Assembly: GCF_014656455.1 (NCBI RefSeq)
Contig: NZ_BNCL01000014.1
Location: 1 to 64,000 of the forward strand
Direction of reading: 5' to 3'
Length of the DNA stretch: 64,000 nt
Source of the DNA: Paracoccus aerius
Lineage (GTDB): Bacteria; Pseudomonadota; Alphaproteobacteria; Rhodobacterales; Rhodobacteraceae
Shown here in pieces: positions 7,048-15,315 of the stretch. How positions within the stretch are numbered: the first letter of the stretch is position 1; the number at the start of each line of letters is the position of its first letter. The translations under genes and the position numbers were made by a program. The notes beneath the pieces are model-generated. The model ran no database searches. It was not told where the DNA came from and saw nothing but the letters and a program-made list of their open reading frames with translations.

Positions 7048-8628
7048 ATGATGAAGATTGCCATTGTTGGCACGGGTCCTACTGGCATCTACTGCCTCCA
7101 GCAGCTTCTGGCCACCGGACGACAACTGGCGGTCACCCTGTTCGAGAAGGGCAAAAAGGCCGGCATCGGCATGCCCTATTCCCCTGAGCATGCGGGCAAG
7201 TTCATGTTGGCCAACATCGCCAGCATCGAGATCCCGCCGGTGGTGGAACCTTACCTGGACTGGCTGCAGGCCCAGCCCGAAGCGCGCCTGGTTTCCTTTG
7301 GACTGGAGCCCGAGGATCTCGACGATCGCCAGTTCACGCCCCGGCTTCTTCTGGGCGAGTATTATCGCGCTCAGCTCCTGGCGCTTGTGGAAAGGGCTCG
7401 GGAAGGGGGGCATCAGATCGACATCCAGGAAAGCACCGAGGTGCTGGACATCCTGCCGCACCAGGAGGTGCTTCAGGTGAAGACCGCCAAGGGGTGGCAC
7501 GGTCCTTTTGATCGGGTGATCCTGGCCACGGGACATGATTTTCCGGACGAAGACGAGGCCACCCGCAGCTATTACCCCAGTCCCTGGTCGGGTCTGATCG
7601 AAGCCTCCATCCCCGCAGTGCCGGTCGGCATCATGGGCACCTCGCTCAGTTCGATCGACGCCGCCATAGCGGTGGCAAACCAGCATAGACGTTTCCGCCG
7701 AAGGGGTGACGACCTATGCTTCGACATCGCGCCTGACACCGGCCTGCACATCACCCTCATGTCACGCTCGGGCATCCTGCCGGAAGCAGACTTCTATTGT
7801 CCCATCCCCTACCATCCGCTGGCGGTCCTGACCGACGAGGCCGTGGCACGCTGTGCATCGGGATCCTGCCCGCTCGACACGGTCTTCGATCTTGTCCGAG
7901 CCGAGCTTCTTCATGCCGATCCGGCCTTCGCGCTGCGGATCGGCCTGGCGGGACTGGACGCCGACAGCTTCGCGCCCGCCTATTTCGCGACAAGGGAGGC
8001 CGCCGATCCTTTCCGGTGGGCGCGCAAGAACCTCGAGGAGGTAGAGCGGAACAAGGCGGACAAGGTCACTGTTCCCTGGCGCTACGCCCTGCTGCGGATG
8101 CACGAGAAGGTCGAAGCCATTGTCTCGGAACTTCCCGAGGCTGATCGCGAGCGGTTCGATGCGGGCCTCAAGAAGGTGTTTGTCGACAACTATGCCGCTG
8201 TGCCATCCGAATCCATCCGCCGGCTGCTGGCCCTTCGCGACGCCGGTGTCCTGTCAGTGCTGGCGCTTGGGGAGGATTACGACCTGAAGCGCGAACCCTC
8301 GCGGACCCGGATCAAGACGCAAACGGATGAGCATGTGTTCGAAGTCTTCATCGATGCACGTGGCCAGAAGGTGTTAACCAGCAACGACATGCCTTTCCCG
8401 TCTCTCCGCGAGGCGTTGCTGCAGGCAGGCCAAGAGGTTCCCGAGGTGGCCGAGGATTACAGCCTGATCGACGTGCCGGGCTATGCCGGGCGGTTGACCC
8501 TGGCCTCGATCCCCTATCTCATGCACGACCGGCCCTTCGTGCAGGGGATCACGGCCTGCCACGACATTGCCGCAGCGATTGCAGTGGGTGCGGCAAAAGG
8601 CAGGCGACGGCGGCTGGCGGCAGCGTGA
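7048..8628 (+). CDS. FAD/NAD(P)-binding oxidoreductase-like protein
   Basis: A 526-residue protein of the FAD-NAD(P)-binding (NAD_binding_9, HydB-like) family. The N-terminal dinucleotide-binding motif is GTGPTG at residues 9-14, followed by 'MPYSPEHAGKFMLANIASI', which is typical of the family. A second GTSLSSIDAA segment is near residue 200. The family is thought to hold flavin, but reactions are mostly unassigned. The start at 7048 is chosen because GGAGGA lies eight bases before it and the nucleotide-binding strand begins at once. It stands alone between a recombinase relic and a convergent BLUF gene. The substrate cannot be told. Confidence 0.75.
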   Translation: MMKIAIVGTGPTGIYCLQQLLATGRQLAVTLFEKGKKAGIGMPYSPEHAGKFMLANIASIEIPPVVEPYLDWLQAQPEARLVSFGLEPEDLDDRQFTPRLLLGEYYRAQLLALVERAREGGHQIDIQESTEVLDILPHQEVLQVKTAKGWHGPFDRVILATGHDFPDEDEATRSYYPSPWSGLIEASIPAVPVGIMGTSLSSIDAAIAVANQHRRFRRRGDDLCFDIAPDTGLHITLMSRSGILPEADFYCPIPYHPLAVLTDEAVARCASGSCPLDTVFDLVRAELLHADPAFALRIGLAGLDADSFAPAYFATREAADPFRWARKNLEEVERNKADKVTVPWRYALLRMHEKVEAIVSELPEADRERFDAGLKKVFVDNYAAVPSESIRRLLALRDAGVLSVLALGEDYDLKREPSRTRIKTQTDEHVFEVFIDARGQKVLTSNDMPFPSLREALLQAGQEVPEVAEDYSLIDVPGYAGRLTLASIPYLMHDRPFVQGITACHDIAAAIAVGAAKGRRRRLAAA

Positions 8629-8680
8629 AAGGCACTCGCCGGTCCCCAAGGCCTGGCATTGTTCTCAACCGCAGACCATT

Positions 8681-8697
8681 AGGCCAAACGGCCTTTG
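8681..8697. terminator. Short terminator between convergent genes
   Basis: AGGCC-AAAC-GGCCT followed by TT, between the FAD-protein gene and the convergent BLUF gene. The stem is only five base pairs, so this is tentative. Confidence 0.35.
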
Positions 8698-8702
8698 AGG
8701 TC

Positions 8703-9113
8703 CTACTTCTGCTGTTCAGCGCAGGCCTTCATGAACGCCAGAATATCAGTCGCCCGCGGCGGGTGGAGAGGTGCATCGTGGTCGGCCGCCCAGTCGAAGA
8801 GGGACGTCGTCTTCGAGGTGCCATAGCCCATCGACCATGTGGGAAAGCTGCGGGTTGCCACCTGCTGCCGGTCCAGGACCTCGACATCGCCGTGCCTGTT
8901 GTCTGACCGGATCCTGTCGAAGGCCTTTAGGACTTCAGCCTCCGGACCCTCCAGCCACTGGTAGTAGATGTCGCTTTCCCGATGCAGGAAGCCGGTCAAA
9001 CCGGCTGCGCCATTCTTGGCCCGCGATGTAGCAAGAATAGCTCGCTCGGCAGCCCCTCCCTTCGGCGTAAGTGCCTCACTTCGATAAAGGATTGCCATGT
9101 ATCTCATCCGCAT
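8703..9113 (-). CDS. BLUF-domain blue-light photoreceptor
   Basis: A 136-residue stand-alone BLUF protein that binds FAD and senses blue light through a hydrogen-bond switch. The key residues are all there: Tyr in AILYRSEA near the start, Asn in 'KNGAAGLTGF', Gln in YYQWLEGP, and the Trp/Met pair in FPTWSMGY. A short C-terminal helix region (about residues 100-136) has no output domain, so it must act by protein contact. The divergent neighbour is a single-domain response regulator, a plausible but unproven partner. ATG at 9113 or 9107; no strong ribosome site separates them. Confidence 0.9.
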   Translation of the reverse strand: MRMRYMAILYRSEALTPKGGAAERAILATSRAKNGAAGLTGFLHRESDIYYQWLEGPEAEVLKAFDRIRSDNRHGDVEVLDRQQVATRSFPTWSMGYGTSKTTSLFDWAADHDAPLHPPRATDILAFMKACAEQQK

Positions 9114-9214
9114 GAGGTCACCGGCATTTTTGTGCAAGTCAAGTAACATGTGAATTGCCGGAACTCCGGCCAGTCCGCAGTCCTTTGGCTCATGAACAAA
9201 AAGGATCAGGCGAA

Positions 9215-9625
9215 ATGGACCGGCACAGCCCTTATGCCCTTGTGGCAGACGATGACGCGCTCATCCGGATGGACGCCTGCGAGATCCTGAAGGAGGCAGG
9301 CTTTCGCTGCCACGACGCCGCAACCGCTGAGCAGGCTGTAGAGCTTCTCGGCAGGTTTGGTCAGAACATCCAACTGCTCTTCACGGACGTGAGCATGCCG
9401 CCCGGCACGATGACCGGCTTTGAGCTGGCGCGCCGCTGTGCACAGAACTGGCCGCATATCGGCATTCTTGTGGCCTCGGCCGGACCTCCGCGCGGTCCTG
9501 GGGACATGCCGGACGGTGCCCTCTTCATCAGCAAGCCCTTTACACCCGATGTCGTTCGGGAGCACCTGCTGAAGATCTTGCCCGAAGGACAGCGGCCGGA
9601 GCCGCTTGAGAACGGAGCGGACTAA
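9215..9625 (+). CDS. Single-domain response regulator (receiver)
   Basis: A 136-residue receiver domain without an output domain. The acidic pair is in VADDDALIRMD, the phospho-acceptor Asp in LLFTDVSMP, and the conserved Lys in ISKPFTPD. The start at 9215 is favoured because AAAAAGGA precedes it; upstream codons do not look conserved. It is divergent from the BLUF gene and runs into the VOC gene, whose start at 9651 is 25 bases downstream, so the two may be co-transcribed. The partner kinase is unknown; the HWE kinase at 11811-14471 has its own receiver. Confidence 0.85.
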   Translation: MDRHSPYALVADDDALIRMDACEILKEAGFRCHDAATAEQAVELLGRFGQNIQLLFTDVSMPPGTMTGFELARRCAQNWPHIGILVASAGPPRGPGDMPDGALFISKPFTPDVVREHLLKILPEGQRPEPLENGAD

Positions 9626-9650
9626 CCCCTGCCCGCTGAAGGAGCGCGTC

Positions 9651-10496
9651 GTGCGCCATATCGATCATGTCGTGGTTGCTGTCCGGGATCTGGACGGGGC
9701 CGCCGATCTTTACGCCCGGTTGGGCTTTCAGGTCGGGCCACGCAACCGCCATCCCTGGGGGACCGAGAACCGGATCATCCAGTTCCGGCAGTCATTCATC
9801 GAGCTGATCACGGCTCCCACGGATGCAGACATTCCGCCCCACGCCTCGGGCCACTTCAGCTTCGGCGCCTTTGTGGGTGATTACCTGCAGCGGCGCGAAG
9901 GACTGGCCATGCTGGTGCTGAGCAGCGCCGATGCCGCAGCCGATGCCGCGCGCGTCGCGCAAGAGGGCATCGGGGACTTCGCCCCTTTCCGGTTCGAGCG
10001 GACCGGCAGGCGCCCCGATGGCAGCGCCACGCATGTCGCCTTCAGCCTGGCCTTTGCCGTGGACACCCAGGCGCCCGACCTTGGCTTCTTCACCTGCCAG
10101 CAGCATTTCCCCGAGGCTTTCTGGAACGAGGCGTTGCAACGCCATCCGAACAGCGCAACCGCCATCACGGGCGTCACCATCGCCGCGCCGCATCCGCAAG
10201 ATCACGCTGGCTTTCTTTCGGCCTTCACTGGATCGCCGACGACGGATCCGATGCAGGTTTCCCTGGCCGGGGGCGCAATCACCGTGCGCCCGGGCACAGC
10301 GCCGACCTTTGTCGGCTTCGACGTCCAGGTGCCGGACCTGGAAGCCGTGGCGCGAAGACTTCGCGCCTCAGGCATTGCGTTTACCCAGCAGGCAGAAGAA
10401 GTGGCTGTTGAAGCCAAGGTTCTTCATGGTGTCAGACTGTCTTTTGCCTGCCAGCCAACCTTCGCAAACGTGACCTCGACAAAGGATGCAGTCTGA
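9651..10496 (+). CDS. VOC-family (glyoxalase-like) protein
   Basis: A 281-residue protein of the vicinal-oxygen-chelate fold, closest to the 'glyoxalase-like domain' group. It starts with RHIDHVVVAVRDLDGAADLY, the first beta-alpha-beta-beta-beta module with its metal His. A second module from about residue 175 (ITGVTIAAPHPQDHAGFLSA) shows the usual tandem layout. It is probably a metal-dependent enzyme such as a lyase, dioxygenase or isomerase, but the reaction cannot be assigned. The GTG at 9651 is chosen because AAGGAG lies six bases upstream. It follows the receiver gene on the same strand. Confidence 0.75.
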   Translation: MRHIDHVVVAVRDLDGAADLYARLGFQVGPRNRHPWGTENRIIQFRQSFIELITAPTDADIPPHASGHFSFGAFVGDYLQRREGLAMLVLSSADAAADAARVAQEGIGDFAPFRFERTGRRPDGSATHVAFSLAFAVDTQAPDLGFFTCQQHFPEAFWNEALQRHPNSATAITGVTIAAPHPQDHAGFLSAFTGSPTTDPMQVSLAGGAITVRPGTAPTFVGFDVQVPDLEAVARRLRASGIAFTQQAEEVAVEAKVLHGVRLSFACQPTFANVTSTKDAV

Positions 10497-10590
10497 CCCT
10501 TTCGCGTAGCGTCGATGTCTCAGCCATCGGATGGTAAATCCGCACCAAAGCCCCCTCAGACGCGATCACACTCCATGGCCGGGGCTGAAA

Positions 10591-10618
10591 AGGAAAGCCC
10601 GGCGCAGGAACGCCGGGC
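10591..10618 (-). terminator. Intrinsic terminator reading leftward
   Basis: GCCCGGCG (10597-10604) and CGCCGGGC (10611-10618) form an 8-bp stem with a 6-nt loop. On the minus strand a T-rich run (TTTCCTTTTC) follows, which is the correct order for a leftward transcript. Confidence 0.7.
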
Positions 10619-10992
10619 ATCAGAGAAGGGAGAGAAGAAGAAAATTGTGACCGCATCCGCCGGCCACTGGGCTTCGGAGTGATGAACGCGTGGCCGTGGT
10701 CGCGGTTCCGCTGCAAAACCCAGCGGCTCTGTCGGCACGCAGGATTGCCGCAGTGCGGCCAGCCTTCAGGTGCATGAGGTCGATCACCAGGATCCGGACC
10801 TTCTGTTCGCCTTGAGCCCGCGCCAGGAGCATTCATGCAAATACGACCTGCGGCTCGAAAAATAACTCTCCTTGGAAAAACAGAAATACCACTCCAGGCG
10901 CTTCAGGCACGGTACAATCATGAGTTGTAAAGATATGGTTGCCTTACCGCTAGGATATGGTTAGCCTTTATGTTGACCACGGCAAGAACCGA

Positions 10993-11020
10993 AGACCCGC
11001 TCTGCCAGGCGGGTCTTTCT
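10993..11020 (+). terminator. Intrinsic terminator
   Basis: AAGACCCGC and GCGGGTCTTT form a stem around the loop TCTGCCAG, followed by CTTG. It reads well on the plus strand and may also end leftward transcripts. The upstream plus-strand transcript is not identified. Confidence 0.6.
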
Positions 11021-11023
11021 TGT

Positions 11024-11275
11024 TTACAGGACGGCCCGCGCGACGCGGATCATCTGAAGCAGCTCATAGTTCCTGTCGTTCAGCCGCACGACCTGTCCGT
11101 TCACAACGGCATAGTTCTCATCGTCGCCAGCTGCGGCAGACGATAGACGCTGGCCAGTTCATCCTGGGTCAGGGCTGCTGTTGAGACGATCGGCCCTCTT
11201 GTCGCAAGTTCGGGCACCTGTGCCATCTGGTTCACCAAAAGCAGCGTGTCGTCATCCTTCTGGTCGAGCAGTGTC
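11024..11275 (-). pseudogene. Decayed gene for a small (probably secreted) protein, frameshifted
   Basis: On the minus strand one frame reads '...LVNQMAQVPELATRGPIVST' and 'AALTQDELASVYRLPQLA'. Another frame then continues 'DDENYAVVNGQVVRLNDRNY' and 'ELLQMIRVARAVL' to a TAA at 11024-11026. The two parts join if one or two bases are changed near 11120. The ending resembles small periplasmic DUF1236-like proteins ('Y-x-V-V-N-x-x-V-V-x-x'). No intact start was seen. Function unknown. Confidence 0.4.
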
Positions 11276-11452
11276 TTTTATGCCACCTGCGGCTTTATTA
11301 AAGGGGACGGCGTGATGCCCACGATCACGGGCGTGCGCTTCTTTTGTTCCGGATGACCCTCGGGTCTCAGACCTGGAATAAGCATCAAGAGCCATCACAA
11401 CAGCTTCGTAAGCACCCATCAGTGTGGCGAGGCAGTCACGCTTAGGCAGACG

Positions 11453-11818
11453 TCATATTACCTTCGCCAAGATGGTGACGATCCGGCTGATGTCGATTGG
11501 CTTTTGCAGCGTGACAGTGCTTGCGAAACGCTCTGGTGTCGCAGTCTCATCATATCCGGTGGTGAACACGAACGGGACACCCTGCTCCATCAAAAGATCG
11601 GCGGCTGGAAATGCCGTTTCGCCACCCAGGTTAATGTCTAGGACCGCGGCGTCGATTGATGGCTCTGACCGGATCATCTCAAGGGCGTCACCCAGCCTGG
11701 CCACAGGTCCCAGCACAATTGCTCCCAGTTCCTGAAGCATCCTCTGCAGCACCATAGCCGGCAGATATTCATCTTCAACGACGAGGATACGGTGATTGCT
11801 CAATGTCTGCTCAGTCAA
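11453..11818 (-). CDS. Single-domain response regulator, partner of the HWE kinase
   Basis: A 121-residue receiver. It has acidic residues in LVVEDEYLPAM, the phospho-acceptor Asp in AAVLDINLGG, Thr in VFTTGYDE and Lys in TLQKPIDI. Its ATG overlaps the stop of the histidine-kinase gene by eight bases, so the two are translationally coupled, and the kinase surely phosphorylates it. With no output domain it must pass the signal by phosphotransfer or protein binding, as is usual for HWE-kinase pairs in alphaproteobacteria. Confidence 0.9.
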   Translation of the reverse strand: MTEQTLSNHRILVVEDEYLPAMVLQRMLQELGAIVLGPVARLGDALEMIRSEPSIDAAVLDINLGGETAFPAADLLMEQGVPFVFTTGYDETATPERFASTVTLQKPIDISRIVTILAKVI

Positions 11819-14471
11819 GTTCAGAGTTCTCTTTTTTTGTGGCCGAGACCGGCAGTGAGATCGTGCAATGCACTCCGTCCGGCGTGAAAGTGTAAGTGGT
11901 TTTGGCCCGAAGCTGATAAGGCAGGGCCTGCTCGATGAGCTCTCTTCCCTGTCCGGCCTTGAGTGATGGCGTGCCGGCTGAGGTCATATCGACGCCGCTC
12001 TCGCGCCAGTCGATATGCAGCCACGGCCTGCCCCCTGGCCCCTCTGGCTCAAGCGACCAACTAATGGAGAGCCGTCCATTCGGCCCCCCAAGGGCGCCGT
12101 ACTTTACGGCATTTGTGGCGAGCTCGTGCAGCCCCATGGCAAGTGTCTGAACCGTCGTGGACCGCAACCGGATCCCAGTCGGCCCGTTCAGAGTGATGTA
12201 GTCCCCCCTGCCCCCCATAGCCGCCAGTTCCGTCTGGATCAGCTCGTCAAACGTGACGCGGTCCAGATCACTCAGCCGCGACAGCAAGCCTTGAACCCGG
12301 GCCAGTGCTTCAAGGCGGCTCTGGAACCGTGCCTTGAAGTGTTTGAGATCAGTGCTGCTGTTGGCGGTCATATCGCACAGTGACAGAATGACCGTCATCA
12401 GATTGCGGGTGCGATGATGTAGTTCACCGATCAGCATCTCCTGAAGTGTGGCAGACTGCCGCCACTCCGTGATGTCGGAAAACAATACAGCCACACGATT
12501 GCGCTGTCGGTCCAGGCTGAAGATGTTGAGGTCGAAAACGCGCTCCAGTGTTTCCTCTGTTTCCTCGACCCGCAGCGGCTCGCCGGTATCCAGAGCCTGG
12601 CCGTAAAGCTGCGTCCAGCGGGGATTGGGCGTGCTCAGCAACTCGGTTGAGGTCTTGCCCACCGGATAAGGCACCGATGTGTGCCGCATGAACGCCGGAT
12701 TGACCTCGATGAAGCGAAAATCCGACCAGGTCCCGTCCGGACCCTTAAGCACCTCGACCACCGCATAGGCCTGGTCCATCGACTCAAACAAACCGCGATA
12801 GCGGCGCTCGCTGTCGCGCAGCGCATCATCAACCTCTTTGCGTTTGGTGATGTCGCGCCAGAATATCGCCACGCCGCCATCGGGGGTCGGATAAACCCGC
12901 AGGTCCAGCCATAAGGCTTTGCCACGAAACCCGGCATGCCGGTGCTCCAGCGAACTGGGTTTCCGCTCACCCATAACCTGCCTGAGCAACTCGCCGACAG
13001 GGTCCTGCTGCGTTTCCGGAAAGACCTCCCAATGCGATCGGCCCACCAACTCCCTTCTGTTGCGGCCGACAAGCCGAAGGGTCTCCCTGTTGACATCAAG
13101 AATGGTAAAGTCAGGCCCCAGGTGGACAAAACCCTCATTCATGGCATTCAGCACATTGCGCAGCCGCTCCTCGCTGTCGTGGAGGGCGCGTTCCATCTTT
13201 CGCCGCTCGGTCAGATCCGCCGTTACACCGAGAAGGCTTTGGGGTGCGCCATCCAGATCGCACAGAACGGTCAGGCTGCTGCTGCCCCAGACGACCGCAC
13301 CGTCTGGCCGGCGGTAACGCTTGTCCAGAAACACAGGCTGCCTAGTCGCAATAGCCTTCGCCATGGCCTCAAAACTTCGCGCCACATCTTCCGGATGTGT
13401 CACCTCCTGCACAGTGGCCGCAAGCACCTCATCCTGAGAGCGGTCGAGAATGCGGCACAACTCGGTATTTGCACGCAGAAATCCCCCGTTCAGGTCAACT
13501 TCGGATAATCCTACCGGGGCACTAGAAAAGAGAGCCGCCAAACGCGCGTCGCTTTCCTGCAGGCGGGCCTCTGCTTCCCGGCTTTGCGTCACGTCCTGAC
13601 CGATCTTCAGATAGCCTGTGACGCGGCCTTCCGCATCACGCAGGGCCCGCACCGAGCCATCGATGAAGACACGCGATCCATCCTTGCGCAGATGCCAGCG
13701 AACATCCGGAGCGAAGCCCTTGTCACGGGCCTCCTCGATCTCCCGAACATCCACTCCGGCCTCGCGATCCTCAGACGTGAACAGCATCGAGGCAGACTTC
13801 CCAATCGCCTCTGCCGCGCTCCAGCCGAAGATCTGGGCCGCACCCGGGAGCCAGTCGGTGATGCAGTTATCCCGGTCGGTGATAAAGATGGCGTAGTTGG
13901 ACGCAGCCTCAACGGTGAGACGGAACTGCTCCCTGCTCGAGCGCAACTCGGAGAGATTGAGGATGCGATCCACAACGGGACCCAGGATGGTGGCAAAGGT
14001 GCGCAGGAACTCGACCTCATCCCCCTCAAAATCCCTTGGCTCGCTGGCATCGATCTGTAGAAGGCCGTATACCCGTCCGCCCGGCAGGAAGATCGGCACA
14101 TGAGCAAAGGCCCGGATGCCTGCTTCCTTCATGAAGGCAGGAAGCTCAAACCGCTTGTCCTGGCTGACATCCGTGCGGATGACGGGAGTTCGTTCGCTAA
14201 GAGAAAAGCTTTCAGATGAGTGTTTTCCAAGAGCGATCCTAGTTCTGCCGACAATGTCGGGGCCCCACCCAAACCCGGCTCGAACCAGAAGCGTGTTGCC
14301 GGCCTTCTCGACCTCCAGCACCTTGGCCCGCCGGGTTTCCATTACATCCGCCACCAGCCTGCAGGCTTCGGCGAGAAACTCGTCCAGATCCTCAGACTGA
14401 AGAGCGAATTCACCGATATCCGCAAGGACTCTCTGCCGGCGCAGCAGCATGCTATCCTGCTTGCTCGTCAT
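11811..14471 (-). CDS. GAF-PAS4-HWE sensor histidine kinase
   Basis: An 886-residue cytoplasmic sensor with no membrane segment. It has an N-terminal GAF domain (about residues 20-165) and four PAS domains (roughly 180-295, 305-420, 430-540 and 545-670). An HWE-type kinase core follows, with the phospho-acceptor His in GELHHRTRNL (about 685) and the N-box in LHELATNAVKYGALGG. The W-x-E signature is IDWRESG. HWE kinases are an alphaproteobacterial family that includes light, redox and stress sensors. No LOV cysteine motif was seen. The ATG at 14471 is preferred because GGGAGG precedes it; the frame stays open 28 codons further upstream. The receiver at 11453 is its partner. Confidence 0.9.
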   Translation of the reverse strand: MTSKQDSMLLRRQRVLADIGEFALQSEDLDEFLAEACRLVADVMETRRAKVLEVEKAGNTLLVRAGFGWGPDIVGRTRIALGKHSSESFSLSERTPVIRTDVSQDKRFELPAFMKEAGIRAFAHVPIFLPGGRVYGLLQIDASEPRDFEGDEVEFLRTFATILGPVVDRILNLSELRSSREQFRLTVEAASNYAIFITDRDNCITDWLPGAAQIFGWSAAEAIGKSASMLFTSEDREAGVDVREIEEARDKGFAPDVRWHLRKDGSRVFIDGSVRALRDAEGRVTGYLKIGQDVTQSREAEARLQESDARLAALFSSAPVGLSEVDLNGGFLRANTELCRILDRSQDEVLAATVQEVTHPEDVARSFEAMAKAIATRQPVFLDKRYRRPDGAVVWGSSSLTVLCDLDGAPQSLLGVTADLTERRKMERALHDSEERLRNVLNAMNEGFVHLGPDFTILDVNRETLRLVGRNRRELVGRSHWEVFPETQQDPVGELLRQVMGERKPSSLEHRHAGFRGKALWLDLRVYPTPDGGVAIFWRDITKRKEVDDALRDSERRYRGLFESMDQAYAVVEVLKGPDGTWSDFRFIEVNPAFMRHTSVPYPVGKTSTELLSTPNPRWTQLYGQALDTGEPLRVEETEETLERVFDLNIFSLDRQRNRVAVLFSDITEWRQSATLQEMLIGELHHRTRNLMTVILSLCDMTANSSTDLKHFKARFQSRLEALARVQGLLSRLSDLDRVTFDELIQTELAAMGGRGDYITLNGPTGIRLRSTTVQTLAMGLHELATNAVKYGALGGPNGRLSISWSLEPEGPGGRPWLHIDWRESGVDMTSAGTPSLKAGQGRELIEQALPYQLRAKTTYTFTPDGVHCTISLPVSATKKENSELD

Positions 14472-14607
14472 CGCGGCTTCCTCCCTTCGAGAAACAGAAG
14501 GCTCCCCAAAGGAATAATGCTGCCAGCAGGTGATGGTTCGCCAGCTTGAATGCACAGGACCCTCTCGCCTTCGGCTTGAGGTTTAAGCTCAACTGCCAGG
14601 CGCTGCC

Positions 14608-14721
14608 AGGCCGCTGGAGGACATGCGCGAAAGCATCCCCCGCGCCAGAACGAAATGGTATCCGCCTTCCGTGCGGTCGCTGATGCTGCGGGCCGAGCGG
14701 CTAGGCCTGATCACGGCTTAG
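14608..14721 (+). pseudogene. Second recombinase C-terminal remnant
   Basis: The frame ending at TAG 14719-14721 reads PLEDMRESIPRARTKWYPP then SVRSLMLRAERLGLITA. This is the same ending as the remnant at 6540-6924; the last 11 residues are identical and the rest is clearly related. Only about 37 codons remain. The pair indicates two related insertions or a partial duplication flanking the signalling block. Confidence 0.5.
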
Positions 14722-15315
14722 CCGCCCTGCTGGGTGAAGCCGACCAATATGGCGCGGCAGGTTCTGGCCCATAGGGCTGTTGATTTCAAACAGGTCCAGA
14801 AGCTTGGTTGTTGCGCTCATCAGGGGTTCCTCCCGGTCCAGACTGCGCCAGCCATCGGCGGCGGATCAAGGCCCGGTGGACCCGGCCTGCCATTACCAAG
14901 TGCCCACATGTTTCGGTCCTTCCCCGCTCTTCCCGCAACCATCCTACTCGGTGCCCTGCCCTTCTCGGCAGGTGCCCAGACGGTATCCGACACGGCTCAC
15001 TCTGTTGCTTCATGCCAGAAAGTCAGGGCACTTGCCTCCGTCAGGACTTCTAATGGGCGGAGAAACCGTGTCGGCCGTGTTAGTTGAATATCGCCGCCAT
15101 GGCTTCCGATACGCATCTAATTTTCTGGCTATTCAAGCGCTATGACTGGCGTCTCACATCGGCTTTGTGTGTGTCCATGTACGCAATTTCATGAAAGGAC
15201 GCAAAAAGGGATTGCCGGAATCGTGATCGCGTGGCACTCACTGTCTTAACGCTCTATTGGGCGTAACTGAGATCCTGACCGTTAATAGCCCTCAGAGACT
15301 GCAAGAGAGACGACA
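14722..15315. other. Intergenic region upstream of repA
   Basis: About 590 bp with no supported gene. A short minus-strand frame (MSATTKLLDLFEINSPMGQN) was seen at 14740-14820, but its family is unknown and no clear ribosome site accompanies it. The last 200 bp are less GC-rich and must contain the repABC promoter. No copy of the parS palindrome lies here. Confidence 0.4.

Larger units (their letters stand above)
10497..11023. other. Intergenic region with two terminators and possible gene decay
   Basis: No recognised intact gene. A minus-strand frame (10620-10832, starting MLLARAQGEQKVRILVIDLM) ends exactly at a good terminator, but its second half looks out of frame and no family was recognised; it may be a decayed gene. 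A direct repeat GATATGGTT occurs twice, 19 bp apart, near 10932-10960. Confidence 0.3.

Noticed and set aside
13600..14060. LOV-type light sensing in the PAS domains of the HWE kinase
   Set aside because: The conserved flavin-binding cysteine motif of LOV domains was not seen in any of the four PAS domains.
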